Source: Roseomonas sp. HF4
Lineage (GTDB): Bacteria; Pseudomonadota; Alphaproteobacteria; Acetobacterales; Acetobacteraceae
Assembly: GCF_005222755.1 (NCBI RefSeq)
Contig: NZ_STGD01000010.1
Coordinates: 1-64,000 of the forward strand
Reading direction: 5' to 3'
Length of the DNA stretch: 64,000 nucleotides
The position numbers and the translations under genes were made by a program. The stretch's first letter is position 1; every line of letters begins with the position of its first letter. Under the pieces are notes generated by a model, which was not told where the DNA came from, searched no databases, and was given only the letters and a program-made list of their open reading frames with translations. This document shows positions 42,547-51,126 of this stretch, in pieces.

Positions 42547-42783
42547 ATATTTCCGGCCTGGCGCTAGCGATGTTGCGCGCTTCCGCCCCCCGCATACGCC
42601 TGGCCCAGGAAGGACCCTGCGGCTCGTGAGCCACTGTCTCGATTGAGCGACGCTGTGGCTGGCGAGCCGCGGTGCAGAAGGCTGCACCCGCAATTCATCA
42701 TCGTGGGGAGAGTCTACGAGATGCGGATTCCGCTTCGCCAGCGGGTGAATTGTAACAGCGCGGAGCGGCCGTCGCGCGCTGTC

Positions 42784-43095
42784 TCAGCCCTTCGCAGCCT
42801 TGCGCTTGGCCTTCTTGAGGCCGCCCAGCGCCGCCGTCTTCAGGGCCGGGCTCGCCTTGAACTTCACCGTCGCACCCGCCTTCACGGGCACCTTCTCACC
42901 CGTGCGCGGATTCAGCGCCGTGCGCTTCGGCGTCTCGCGCACGACGAAGGCGCCGAAGTCGGGGATCGTGAAACGGCCGCTCGCGACGATCTCACCCTTG
43001 ATCGCCTCGATGATGTCGCCAGCCAGCTTGGTCGCCGCGACGCCGGACAAGTCGGTGGAATTTGCGATGACGTCGGTCAGGAACTTCTTCGACAC
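42784..43095 (-). CDS. HU-family DNA-binding protein
   Basis: A 103-residue histone-like protein with a GTG start at 43095 (SKKFLTDVIANSTDLSGV). The beta-arm region GRFTIPDFGAFVVRETPKRT and NPRTGEKVPVKAGATVKFKA are HU/IHF signatures; a Lys/Ala-rich tail follows. Probably a phage-encoded nucleoid protein aiding replication or packaging. The frame extends upstream but without protein-like sequence. Confidence 0.9.
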   Translation of the reverse strand: MSKKFLTDVIANSTDLSGVAATKLAGDIIEAIKGEIVASGRFTIPDFGAFVVRETPKRTALNPRTGEKVPVKAGATVKFKASPALKTAALGGLKKAKRKAAKG

Positions 43096-43177
43096 AGACT
43101 GGATCTCCGTTGCAGAGCGCGTGCCATAGCGAAGCCAAGAAAGCCTGTCAGCAGCGATCGCGGCAGCGCCGTGCTGG

Positions 43178-43522
43178 CTACGCCCCCGACAGCGCGTTGC
43201 GTGCGCGCTCCACCGCATCCCGCGTCGCGACCAACGCCGCCAAGGTGACGCCGGCCTGCTTCACCGCGGCTGCTTCGTCGGGATCGACATAGGACACCTG
43301 CTCCTCGGCATCGACGACACCGCAGGCCAGCTGCTCGTGCAGCTCGTCGAGCCGAGTTCTGACGTCAGCCGGATCGGCATCCGCCTCACCAAGCCATTCG
43401 CCGACGATGATCTCGACTTCCCGCGCCATACGGGTCGGCTGAACTCCGCGCGCCGCCATGGTCTGCAAACGCACCAGCGCCGCATCGAGAGGGCGCATCG
43501 CCGCCCGCTGCCGTGCTGCCAT
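43178..43522 (-). CDS. Phage hypothetical protein
   Basis: A 114-residue helical acidic protein (MRPLDAALVRLQTMAARGVQ, MAREVEIIVGEWLGEADADP, VTLAALVATRDAVERARNAL). Likely real because composition is strongly protein-like. No domain recognised. Bases 43523-43809 upstream contain no convincing gene; a 28-codon + strand frame at 43721 looks coding-like but lacks a good start. Confidence 0.6.
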   Translation of the reverse strand: MAARQRAAMRPLDAALVRLQTMAARGVQPTRMAREVEIIVGEWLGEADADPADVRTRLDELHEQLACGVVDAEEQVSYVDPDEAAAVKQAGVTLAALVATRDAVERARNALSGA

Positions 43523-43809
43523 GACCGTCCTCCTTCGTGAGCACGGCCTCTCTATCATGTTCTTGTATTGTTCTCATAGGGGCGATATGCGTCCGCATGC
43601 CCGATGGCGAGCCGCCCCGCCTTCCTCCGCCGTGGCTGAGCGTCTCGACGCTGGCCGCCGCGCGGGCTGCGCGGCGACCTCCTGATCCCTTCACCAGGGT
43701 CGACACACGAGCAAGGCGGTGCACGACGCCATCCTGGCCCATCATCCGGCCCTGCCATTCACGCTGATCGGCGAGGCCGCCGCCTTCGTGCTCGGCATGG
43801 AGTGACCGG

Positions 43810-44358
43810 TTAGGCGGCCCGCTGCCGCGGCACGAGGCCGTATACCACCGCCAGCACGCCGAGCGCCGCCACCAACATGCCCTGGGCCTGCGCATGCCCA
43901 ACGCTCCGCCCGCCCCAGCCCTGACGCAGCGCCCATTCACGCACGGAGCATTCCAGCCCGACCACGTGCCAGACGCAGGAGCCGGCGGCGCTTTCGAAGC
44001 CGCCCAGCGCCATGACTGCGCGCGCGACCTGCTCCCGGGCAGCGATCTGGCGATCGGAGAGGGAATCACCGGAGCCGCCTGGAATGCGCATCAGCGGCAT
44101 GGCGCGCAGCTGATCCAGCGCCGCGACGCGGAACTGCCGGCGGAACACGGCACCGGCATCGTGCATCTCCTGCGTGATGGTGCCGTTGGCCAGCATCTGG
44201 CCGAGGGTGTCGACCGTGCGACGGTGCACGACCGGCAGGCCAGTCTCGGGATCGGCCTCACGGATCGGCTCCGAGAACCCGCCATGCTGCATCCGCCACT
44301 TCGACGGCCCGAGGGCCTCGTTCCGCTTCGAGGCCTTTGCCTTCCGCTTACCGGCCAT
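43810..44358 (-). CDS. DUF6456-domain protein
   Basis: A 182-residue protein with a basic start (KRKAKASKRNEALGPSKW), a section listing RRTVDTLGQMLANGTITQEM, and the DUF6456-type C-terminus (VWHVVGLECSVREWALRQGW, LVAALGVLAVVYG). In related phages and in host cells this domain is often beside DNA-binding modules. Overlaps the upstream small gene by 11 bases. Confidence 0.8.
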   Translation of the reverse strand: MAGKRKAKASKRNEALGPSKWRMQHGGFSEPIREADPETGLPVVHRRTVDTLGQMLANGTITQEMHDAGAVFRRQFRVAALDQLRAMPLMRIPGGSGDSLSDRQIAAREQVARAVMALGGFESAAGSCVWHVVGLECSVREWALRQGWGGRSVGHAQAQGMLVAALGVLAVVYGLVPRQRAA

Positions 44359-44578
44359 GGGTGTTCTCCTGCTGCCGCGGGCCCCAGCGCCGCACGGCTT
44401 CGTTCTGAATTGCCTGGCGCAGCCAGGGATCGGTGATGTCCTCGAGGTGCAGCGAGACGACACCCTGCTGCTGCCAGACCTGGCGACGCAGGGTCTCCAT
44501 CTCGGGCGTGGTGGTTGCGCTGCGGCTTCCGCGGTCGAGGGACGAGCGGGGCGGCAAGGGCGCGCCAGGCATGCTCAC
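44348..44578 (-). CDS. Small phage hypothetical protein
   Basis: A 76-residue protein: a Pro/Ser-rich N-terminus, then helices METLRRQVWQQQGVVSLHLE and DPWLRQAIQNEAVRRWG. Its end overlaps the DUF6456 gene by 11 bases, so the two are translated together. No domain recognised. Confidence 0.65.
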   Translation of the reverse strand: MSMPGAPLPPRSSLDRGSRSATTTPEMETLRRQVWQQQGVVSLHLEDITDPWLRQAIQNEAVRRWGPRQQENTHGR

Positions 44579-44612
44579 GCCTGCCTCCCCTGACCGCGTT
44601 CTTGAAGGGTGG

Positions 44613-44757
44613 TGAAGAGTCGAGGGGGTGGGAGAGGCCTAAGTATCTGATCAATATAACTATTCAATTCTTCAAACTCTTCAATGGGTCTCTCTCCCCC
44701 GCGCCCCCGCCCGAACGTCTGCATACGCCCGCGTGAGAAGTTGAATTGTTGAAGAGT
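44613..44757. repeat. AT-rich block with TTGAAGAGT inverted repeats; candidate origin or operator
   Basis: ACTCTTCAA (44676-44684) and TTGAAGAGT (44749-44757) are exact inverted copies, and TGAAGAGT also occurs at 44613-44620. Between them lies an island of A/T around 44641-44690, striking in this GC-rich DNA. It is directly downstream of the primase-like gene and upstream of a small gene, so it could be a replication origin or an operator. Confidence 0.5.
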
Positions 44758-44782
44758 CCCGTTTTCCGCGGGTTTGCGCGCG

Positions 44783-47101
44783 TCATGCAGCATCACTCTT
44801 CAAGCCCTCCTGTGGTTCGGTGGCGATGATCCAGCTGGTGCCGGGGCCGGAGGCGTTCTGCGTGACCTCGATCGCGATCTGCTTGCTGTCGAGCAGCGTG
44901 GCGATGGCGTCCTCCCGCTCCGCCTTTGAGAGGAACTGCGTCTTCCGGACAAAGGCGCTGCGACTGATCCGGCCGGCCTTGCGGATGACCTCGAGGACCT
45001 TCTTGATGCGGGAATGCGCTGGCGTGTCGGCGACAAGACGCTCGGCTTCGCGCAGCAGCGTGCCGATGCAGTGCTCGACCAGCGCCGAGGCCCAGGTGAC
45101 GTCGCGGGCCTCCGTGATGGGCCGGGCGGGATCACGACTGACCGCGGCGATCATCGCCAGCTTCGCCGCGTTCTCGGCGTATCGGCCGAAGAGCGCCGTG
45201 GCGTAGGTGCCACGGTGCGACCGCAGGAGGTCGGTGGCTTCGCGGCGGACGCGAGCCATGGCCGCCTCGCCGTCCGGGGTCAGCGGCACCGTGTAGGCGT
45301 GGATCGGCGCCGAGGATTCCATGGCATCGGCGATGTTCCCGCCATGGCTGTGGCCGGGCACGCCGCGCGCGATCGCCTGCAATGCCGACACCAGCGCCGC
45401 CGGCGGGTCCATCGGCGCCGGGGCCTCGTTGCGCTCGGGGTAGTCGTCGTCCGTCAGGAAGACCAGGAAGCGCGCGATGGAGCCGTCCGCCAGCGCGCCA
45501 CCTTCCAGCGCCGTCCACAGCGGGCCCGGAACGGTGACGCCCCAGATGCAGGCGCAGGGCTGCTCGATGGTGACGCGCGGCCGCGCCTTCTGGTCGGCGT
45601 ATTCGGCGCCGATGTAGGGCTCGGCCGCCGAGGTGTAGAGCTTCGTCAGCTCCGACCAAATCGCGGCCTTATGCGCCGGCGCGCGCTGGTTCAGGACCAG
45701 CTTAAGGAACTGACCGAATTCATCGACCTGGAACAAGCGGGCTGGATGACGCTGCAGGGACGTGAGCAGCCCGGCCGAGGAGGCGAGATCCTCGCCGCCG
45801 AGGTATCGGTCCAGGCCTGCGGCGTAGATCGCTCGCTTCGCGCAGCGCCGGGCGTGGTCCTTGCCGCCGCCGCTGTCGGCGATGCCGATGGCGTAGACGT
45901 TGCTGCGCAGATCGGTGGGCGTGCGATACCGGCGGCCAGCAATGGCGCCGACCAGGCAGATGGCGGCGCCGAGCGAGAGGAACGGCTGCGGGCTGACGGC
46001 GCTGGCCGTGGCGTAGTCCACGAACAGGCGCAGCGCGCCATCCACCTGCAGCAGCTCGGGCGGGACGCGATAGGGCTTCGGCGGCGGAGCGATAGGCAGC
46101 GGCGCGACCGCGACCTTCGCCAGAAGCCCCGCCGCAGGATGCGGCTGTGCCGCCTGCTCCGCCGCCGTGCCGTTCAGCGTCAGCGCGGGATCCGGCACCC
46201 AGCCGCGCTGCTCGGCCAGCCAATAGATCTTCCCCGCGCCAACGCTGTGCGGTCGCAGCGACGCCCAGCGCCGCTCGGGGGTGTCGGATCGACCCGACTG
46301 CCCTGATTTCCCGGACCGCCGTGACCAGTCGAGCCAGAGGTCGCGCCCTTCCTCGCCGATCGCGGCCTTGATGGCGGCGCCGACGGTGATCCACTCGTTG
46401 CCGGGCAGGTCGTCATTCGGCAGCCAGGCCAGCGCCGCCGCGATGGCGTCCCGCGTGCCCTTCGGGTCACTCGGGCCACGCCAGCTGCTGGTCGGTGCGT
46501 CCGCCAGGATCGAGTTGACCCGGACCTCGTCGGGCACGAGCCGCCAGGCAGCGTCGAGGAAGGCGGCACATCCCGCTTCGTCCACCACAGGGAGGCGCGA
46601 GAGCGGCAGCTCCACCAGGCTGTCCACCGGCCAGTCATAGGGGCGGCCGGTGTCGGGGTGCACCGCATAGGCGACGAATTGCTGGCCGCGCGCCAGCAGC
46701 TCCAGGGGATGGCGCTTGCGGCCGGCGAAGGGGGTGGCCGCGCGATAGACGAGCAGCCGCTTCGGGGCGCGGCCGATGCGCAGGCAGGGGGTGTCGCCCA
46801 GCATGGAGGTGGCGAGCTCGGCGATCTGGATGGCCAGCGCGCCGTCCACGATATCGATGTCGATGCCCACAACGGCGCCGGTGGCGATGCCGACGCCGCA
46901 GCCGGGCCAGCGGCGCCAGATGTCCACCTCGAAGGACTTCGTCGGCCGGTCGCAGTGACGCGCCCAGTCGGGATAGGGCGACCACTCCCCGCCCGTGAAG
47001 CGCCCCGGCACCTTGGTGCCCGGCATGATCGGGATGACCGAATAGCCGTTATCGACCAGGCGCTCGCCGTAATCGGCCATAAAGGAGGGGGCATCCGTCA
47101 C
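44783..47101 (-). CDS. Prim-pol / DUF3987-type replication protein
   Basis: A 772-residue protein. The N-terminal bifunctional primase-polymerase domain (YGERLVDNGYSVIPIMPGTK, WRRWPGCGVGIATGAVVGID with catalytic acids in DIDIVDG) extends to about residue 200. A primase C-terminal-type segment follows (NDDLPGNEWITVGAAIKAA), then a DUF3987 helicase-like domain with SLGAAICLVGAIAGRR, SGGGKDH and VDEFGQF. It likely primes and starts phage DNA replication. The GTG at 47101 overlaps the upstream stop (GTGA). Confidence 0.85.
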   Translation of the reverse strand: MTDAPSFMADYGERLVDNGYSVIPIMPGTKVPGRFTGGEWSPYPDWARHCDRPTKSFEVDIWRRWPGCGVGIATGAVVGIDIDIVDGALAIQIAELATSMLGDTPCLRIGRAPKRLLVYRAATPFAGRKRHPLELLARGQQFVAYAVHPDTGRPYDWPVDSLVELPLSRLPVVDEAGCAAFLDAAWRLVPDEVRVNSILADAPTSSWRGPSDPKGTRDAIAAALAWLPNDDLPGNEWITVGAAIKAAIGEEGRDLWLDWSRRSGKSGQSGRSDTPERRWASLRPHSVGAGKIYWLAEQRGWVPDPALTLNGTAAEQAAQPHPAAGLLAKVAVAPLPIAPPPKPYRVPPELLQVDGALRLFVDYATASAVSPQPFLSLGAAICLVGAIAGRRYRTPTDLRSNVYAIGIADSGGGKDHARRCAKRAIYAAGLDRYLGGEDLASSAGLLTSLQRHPARLFQVDEFGQFLKLVLNQRAPAHKAAIWSELTKLYTSAAEPYIGAEYADQKARPRVTIEQPCACIWGVTVPGPLWTALEGGALADGSIARFLVFLTDDDYPERNEAPAPMDPPAALVSALQAIARGVPGHSHGGNIADAMESSAPIHAYTVPLTPDGEAAMARVRREATDLLRSHRGTYATALFGRYAENAAKLAMIAAVSRDPARPITEARDVTWASALVEHCIGTLLREAERLVADTPAHSRIKKVLEVIRKAGRISRSAFVRKTQFLSKAEREDAIATLLDSKQIAIEVTQNASGPGTSWIIATEPQEGLKSDAA

Positions 47102-47499
47102 TCGCTGCCTCCTTCCTGCGCGGCAATGGCGGCGTCGCACGCGCGCTCCAGGCGCAGAATTTCGGGATAGAGCGCGGCCATCTGGCGGGCGGCGCGTTCG
47201 AGCGCCTGGCGCGCCCGCTCCAGCTCGGCGTGGATCCCGCGTGCCGGACCGCGAATGTCCGACGCAAGCTCGCCAAGGTGGTGCGCAGCCCTGGCCCAAG
47301 GCGGCTGCTTGGCGCGTGGACGATACGGCTTGCGCGGCGCCGGAGCGCTCTTGGTCGCGAGCCCGGCCCGGACCTTGTCGATGTCCCAGGCGCCACTCGG
47401 TTCCCGCGCGATCCGCCCAGCGCGTTCAGCCTTCTGGACCGCGGTGTGCGAGATGCCGAGCCGGCGCGCGACCTCTCGGGCGGAGGTAACGCCGCTCAT
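47098..47499 (-). CDS. Nu1-like DNA-binding protein in the replication operon
   Basis: A 133-residue protein. Residues 5-50 (REVARRLGISHTAVQKAERA, then GRIAREPSGAWDID) are a winged helix very close to the N-terminus of the terminase small subunit (30 of 40 positions identical). The C-terminus is a helical coiled-coil stretch (GIHAELERARQALERAARQM). It may recognise a site near the origin. Both ends overlap neighbours by 4 bases. Confidence 0.75.
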   Translation of the reverse strand: MSGVTSAREVARRLGISHTAVQKAERAGRIAREPSGAWDIDKVRAGLATKSAPAPRKPYRPRAKQPPWARAAHHLGELASDIRGPARGIHAELERARQALERAARQMAALYPEILRLERACDAAIAAQEGGSE

Positions 47500-47849
47500 G
47501 GGCGGCCACCCGCGGCGAGCGGTGGCGCCGGATGGCGACCCTGATCCAGCAGGCGCGCGAGCTCGTCCTGGTAGGCGGTGATGATCACCTCCAGCAGCGT
47601 CAGCCACTCGGCCTCGGTCAGCGCCGCGAGATCGGTCTTGCCGATGCTCTCCAGGTACTCGCCCGCCATGGGGCTGGCCGCCGCGATTGCGGCAATCTCG
47701 TGCTCGTCGGGATCAACCACGCCCCACCTCCGGCAGAGAGCGTTCATGCAGCGCATGGAACAGGCCGGCAGCGGTTCGCTGGTCCGCACGCGCGGATCGA
47801 ACCAGCCAAAGCCGCGAGCGGTGCGGAGACGACAGGCGGCGCATCTCAC
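47496..47849 (-). CDS. DUF6511-family protein
   Basis: A 117-residue protein with a GTG start (GTGA overlap with the helicase stop). The N-terminus has RCAACRLRTARGFGWFDP and CSMRCMNALC, a likely zinc-binding cluster, followed by the helical DUF6511 core (MAGEYLESIGKTDLAALTEA, LLEVIITAYQDELARL). Found beside phage helicases; role unknown. Confidence 0.75.
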   Translation of the reverse strand: MRCAACRLRTARGFGWFDPRVRTSEPLPACSMRCMNALCRRWGVVDPDEHEIAAIAAASPMAGEYLESIGKTDLAALTEAEWLTLLEVIITAYQDELARLLDQGRHPAPPLAAGGRP

Positions 47850-49429
47850 ACGAACCTCGCCGCGGCGATCTCGGTGTACTGGCCGGCCGGCCGCACCTGG
47901 ATCGCGATGGGGCGGCGCAACTGGTCGAGCTGTTCCAGCGCCTCGTCGACCGTCGAAGGAGGCGGAAGATTGCCGGCGCGGCGCCGCCACCAACCCACGG
48001 CCTTGTCGCGCGGGAAGCCGGTGTGCTCGAAGCAGACCCATTCACTGTGCCGCGCGAGGCCGCATTCGTAGGTCACCCGCAGCGACGCCGGCTTGCCGGG
48101 CTTGTCGTGCCGGGCATAGGTGATGCCGGTGACGTCGCACCAGGCCGCATGGATCTGCGTCGAGAGCAGCGCGTTCGACGCCGCCTGCGGCGCCACCTTC
48201 ACGACCGGCGGCGGGAACTCGTGATCACACTCGATGCAGTGCCGCGCGCTGGCATGGTTGATGGTCTGGCATTCCGGGCAGACCTTGATCGGCGCCTCGC
48301 CGTCGCCGGCGGGTTCCTTCTTGCGCCCATCCACTGTGTCGATCGGGCCGTGCCGCGCCGTGTTGCCGGCGAAGTCCAGAACCAGGCAGTCGTCCTTGCC
48401 TTCGGCGAGGCGCGTGCCGCGGCCCACCATCTGCACGTAGAGCCCCACGCTCTTCGTGGGGCGGAGGAGCGCGATCAGGTCCACCCCCGGTGCGTCGAAG
48501 CCGGTGGTCAGGACATTGGCGTTAGTGACGCAGCGCAGCCGCCCCGCCTTGAACGCCGCCAGGATGCCGTCCCGTTCCGGGCCTGGCGTGTCGCCGGTCA
48601 CGGTCTCGGCGGAGATGCCGTGCTCGCGGATGGCATCGCGGACATGGCGCGCATGGGCCACGCCGGAGCAGAAGACCAGCCAGGAGCCGCGGCCTTCGCC
48701 GTGCTGGACGATCTCGGCCACAGCGGCGCGCGTGACCTCGTCGCGATCCACCGCCGCCTCGAGATCCTTGGCAATGAATTCGCCACCGCGGGTGCCGACG
48801 CTGCCGACGTCGAGCTGCGTCTCCGTCTGCTTCGGGACAACAGGGCAGAGATAGCCCTGCTGGATCATTTCCAGCACCGGCACCTGGAAGGCGATGTCCG
48901 TGAAGAGGCGATCCTTCCCCTCGTGCAGCATGCCGCTGTCGAGCCGGTATGGCGTGGCGGTGAAGCCCACGACCTTCAGCAGGCCCGCGTTGATCTCGTT
49001 CAGCTGTGCGAGGAAGGAGCGGTACATGCCGCTGTCGCCGCGGCCGAGCAGATGCGCCTCATCGATAAGCACCAGGTCGCAGCGCTGCACCTGCCGCGCA
49101 TGGCGGTGGATGGACTGGATGCCGGCGAACAGGATCTGCGCATGGATGTCGCGGCGCGACAGCCCGGCGGAGTAGATGCCGGCCGGCGCCTCCGGCCAGG
49201 CGCGCAGCAGCGCCATGAAGTTCTGCTGGATGAGCTCCTTCACGTGGGTGAGGATCAGCACGCGGGTGTCGCCATAGGCGGCGATCGCCTCGCGTGTGAA
49301 ACCGGCGATGCACAGGCTCTTGCCCGTGCCGGTCGGCATCACGACCAGCGGATTGCCGCTGCTGGCCGAGAAGTAGTCGTAGAGCGCCTCGATGGCGGCG
49401 CGCTGGTACGGGCGGAGGGAGAGGGTCAT
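47846..49429 (-). CDS. DEAD/DEAH-box (SF2) helicase
   Basis: A 527-residue helicase: LRPYQRAAIEAL, Walker A MPTGTGKS (residues 31-38), DEAH in LVLIDEAHLLG (about 120), GFTATPYR, and motif VI QMVGRGTRLAEGK. A C-terminal zinc ribbon, VCPECQTINHASARHCIECD, is followed by an extra domain with WVCFEHTGFPRDKAVGWW. It probably unwinds DNA during phage replication or recombination. Start overlaps the nuclease gene by 4 bases. Confidence 0.92.
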   Translation of the reverse strand: MTLSLRPYQRAAIEALYDYFSASSGNPLVVMPTGTGKSLCIAGFTREAIAAYGDTRVLILTHVKELIQQNFMALLRAWPEAPAGIYSAGLSRRDIHAQILFAGIQSIHRHARQVQRCDLVLIDEAHLLGRGDSGMYRSFLAQLNEINAGLLKVVGFTATPYRLDSGMLHEGKDRLFTDIAFQVPVLEMIQQGYLCPVVPKQTETQLDVGSVGTRGGEFIAKDLEAAVDRDEVTRAAVAEIVQHGEGRGSWLVFCSGVAHARHVRDAIREHGISAETVTGDTPGPERDGILAAFKAGRLRCVTNANVLTTGFDAPGVDLIALLRPTKSVGLYVQMVGRGTRLAEGKDDCLVLDFAGNTARHGPIDTVDGRKKEPAGDGEAPIKVCPECQTINHASARHCIECDHEFPPPVVKVAPQAASNALLSTQIHAAWCDVTGITYARHDKPGKPASLRVTYECGLARHSEWVCFEHTGFPRDKAVGWWRRRAGNLPPPSTVDEALEQLDQLRRPIAIQVRPAGQYTEIAAARFV

Positions 49430-50526
49430 GCCGCCACTCCCATCGCCACGGCGTCGACCTTGCTGAGCCAGCGCCCGCCCGTCTCGCAGGCGCTGCAGAT
49501 CAGCTCGGCGATGTGCGGCCCCTTGCCGGGCCCGACCCGATAGATCGTGGCGCGACAGATCCGGCATGGCAGGTGCGAGACAATGTCCGGCCGCGCCGCG
49601 GCGGGCACGCCGTCACGCCATTCGGTGCCGTCCGGCAGACGATAGCTGACCCAATCCTCCCCGGCGTCGACCTGCTCGGCGGCCACGAAGTCCGGCAGAT
49701 AGAGATGCGCCGCGCAGCCAGCCTCCTGGTCGCGCCGGTCCAGCGGGGCGCCGTGCCGGGCGCAGTGCCAGTCACCACCCTGAACCGGCGAGGCATGCAG
49801 GCAGGACCGGCAATGCCGCGCCGGTGCTGCACCGGCGTGGCAGACGGCGTGGTGGTCGCAGAAGCGGCACTGCCACCACGCGGGATCCTGGCTGATGCGG
49901 GCCGGCGGCCTGGCCGCCCCGATGATGCGTTCGGCTTTGGCCAGGATGCGCAGCCCCGCCTCGGCATCGTGACGGATGCGCTCCTGGTAGAGCTCGTCCG
50001 TATCTTTGCAGACCGCCAGGTAGAAGGCCCGGTCGAGGCCGGCGAGATGCATGTAGGCCTGCATCTGTGCCCAGTGCAGCGGCTTGGAGGCGGCGACGCC
50101 CTCGGCCTTCAGCTTGGCGAAGGACTTGGTGCTGTGGGTCTTGAACTCGCAGACGTGCCAGGTCGCCGGCGCCTCGGGCAGGCCGATCGCCACAGCGTCC
50201 ATGCTGCCGCCGAAGTGGCCGGAGGCATCGCGCAGGTTCCACTGGCGCCCCGTCGCGGGATCCAGGTCCAGGACGGTGACGCCGATGCGGCGCAGGTCGG
50301 CGACGAACCGGGCCTCGGCCAAATTGCCGGTGTCGAAAAGCCGCAGCAGCCGGCCAGCATGCCGGGCGCGCGTGGCCCAGCGGAAGGCGTACCAGATGGC
50401 GCGCTCGCACTCGGTGCCGATCAGCGAGGCGCCGAGATGCGCGCGATAGCCGCTATCCGCCGCCGCCTCATAGGCCGCGTAGATGGCGGTGACGGTGGGG
50501 GACGCGGGCGGAGGAAGGGCAGCCAT
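49426..50526 (-). CDS. PD-(D/E)XK exonuclease, RecB/Cas4-like
   Basis: A 366-residue nuclease. SASLIGTECERAIWY-type entry (residues 33-46), catalytic Asp110 in FGGSMDAVAIG, and Glu127-x-Lys129 in CEFKTHSTKSF form the active site; Gln/Tyr of HWAQMQAYMHLAG complete the RecB pattern. Cys clusters (WWQCRFCDHHAVCH, RHCRSCLHASPV, and a C-terminal CRICRATIY) suggest zinc or Fe-S binding. Likely the resection partner of the Sak4-like protein. Confidence 0.88.
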   Translation of the reverse strand: MAALPPPASPTVTAIYAAYEAAADSGYRAHLGASLIGTECERAIWYAFRWATRARHAGRLLRLFDTGNLAEARFVADLRRIGVTVLDLDPATGRQWNLRDASGHFGGSMDAVAIGLPEAPATWHVCEFKTHSTKSFAKLKAEGVAASKPLHWAQMQAYMHLAGLDRAFYLAVCKDTDELYQERIRHDAEAGLRILAKAERIIGAARPPARISQDPAWWQCRFCDHHAVCHAGAAPARHCRSCLHASPVQGGDWHCARHGAPLDRRDQEAGCAAHLYLPDFVAAEQVDAGEDWVSYRLPDGTEWRDGVPAAARPDIVSHLPCRICRATIYRVGPGKGPHIAELICSACETGGRWLSKVDAVAMGVAA

Positions 50527-50583
50527 GACCTGATCCTGGTTCGAGGGAGGGAGGCCGGCGGCGGGCAGCCTGCCGGCTGGTGA

Positions 50584-51123
50584 TCAGGCATTGCGGCGCC
50601 AGGGCGGGGTGGCCGCGGCACCGGTCCGGGCGGCCGGCGGAGATGCCGCAGCGGGGGGGCGGGGCCCCGGGCTGGCAGGGCGCGGGGCGGTGCCAGTGGC
50701 CGCGCCGGCATTGGCCGCCGAGTAGCCAGCCACCTTGTTCCGCGCCTCGCGGTGCACGCCGTATTTGTCGGGACCGGCCGGCTCGACCTTCAGCGTCACG
50801 ATCAGCGGCTTGAAGTGCAGCTGTTCGCTGTCGCTGACATGCACCTGGCCCACCGCGTGGCAGATGGCGGACAGCGTGCGCTGCGCGATCTCCACCGTCT
50901 GCTCGTTGCGGTTCACCAGGTTCAGCTGGTCGAAGATCTTCCGGCGCGCGGAGGGGCCTTCCAGCACCTCGAACACCAGCTTGAGCAACTGTCCGTCGCC
51001 GGCCTTGGTCGGCAGCATCTCGCTCTCGATCAGATGCGCGAGGTATTTGCCGGGCGGCAGCACCTCGAGCGGGACGGCGGGGGCGACTTCGGTCGCGTCA
51101 AAGGTTCCATTGAGGGATGCCAT
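50584..51123 (-). CDS. DUF669-family protein
   Basis: A 179-residue protein: LPPGKYLAHLIESEMLPTKA, DGQLLKLVFEVLEGPSARRK and QRTLSAICHAVGQVHV are DUF669 landmarks, a beta-barrel like single-strand-binding proteins. The C-terminal 45 residues are a disordered Ala/Pro tail. It sits between the Sak4-like ATPase and the exonuclease, which fits a ssDNA-binding helper in recombination. Confidence 0.85.
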   Translation of the reverse strand: MASLNGTFDATEVAPAVPLEVLPPGKYLAHLIESEMLPTKAGDGQLLKLVFEVLEGPSARRKIFDQLNLVNRNEQTVEIAQRTLSAICHAVGQVHVSDSEQLHFKPLIVTLKVEPAGPDKYGVHREARNKVAGYSAANAGAATGTAPRPASPGPRPPAAASPPAARTGAAATPPWRRNA

Positions 51124-51126
51124 GGG

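Noticed and set aside
43721..43805. Short + strand frame encoding about 28 residues ending in a hydrophobic stretch
   Set aside because: Sequence looks coding but there is only a GTG start without a ribosome-binding site, and no neighbour in the same direction.
47687..49543. 618-codon open frame on the + strand
   Set aside because: Exactly antisense to the DEAD-box helicase, whose motifs are unambiguous.
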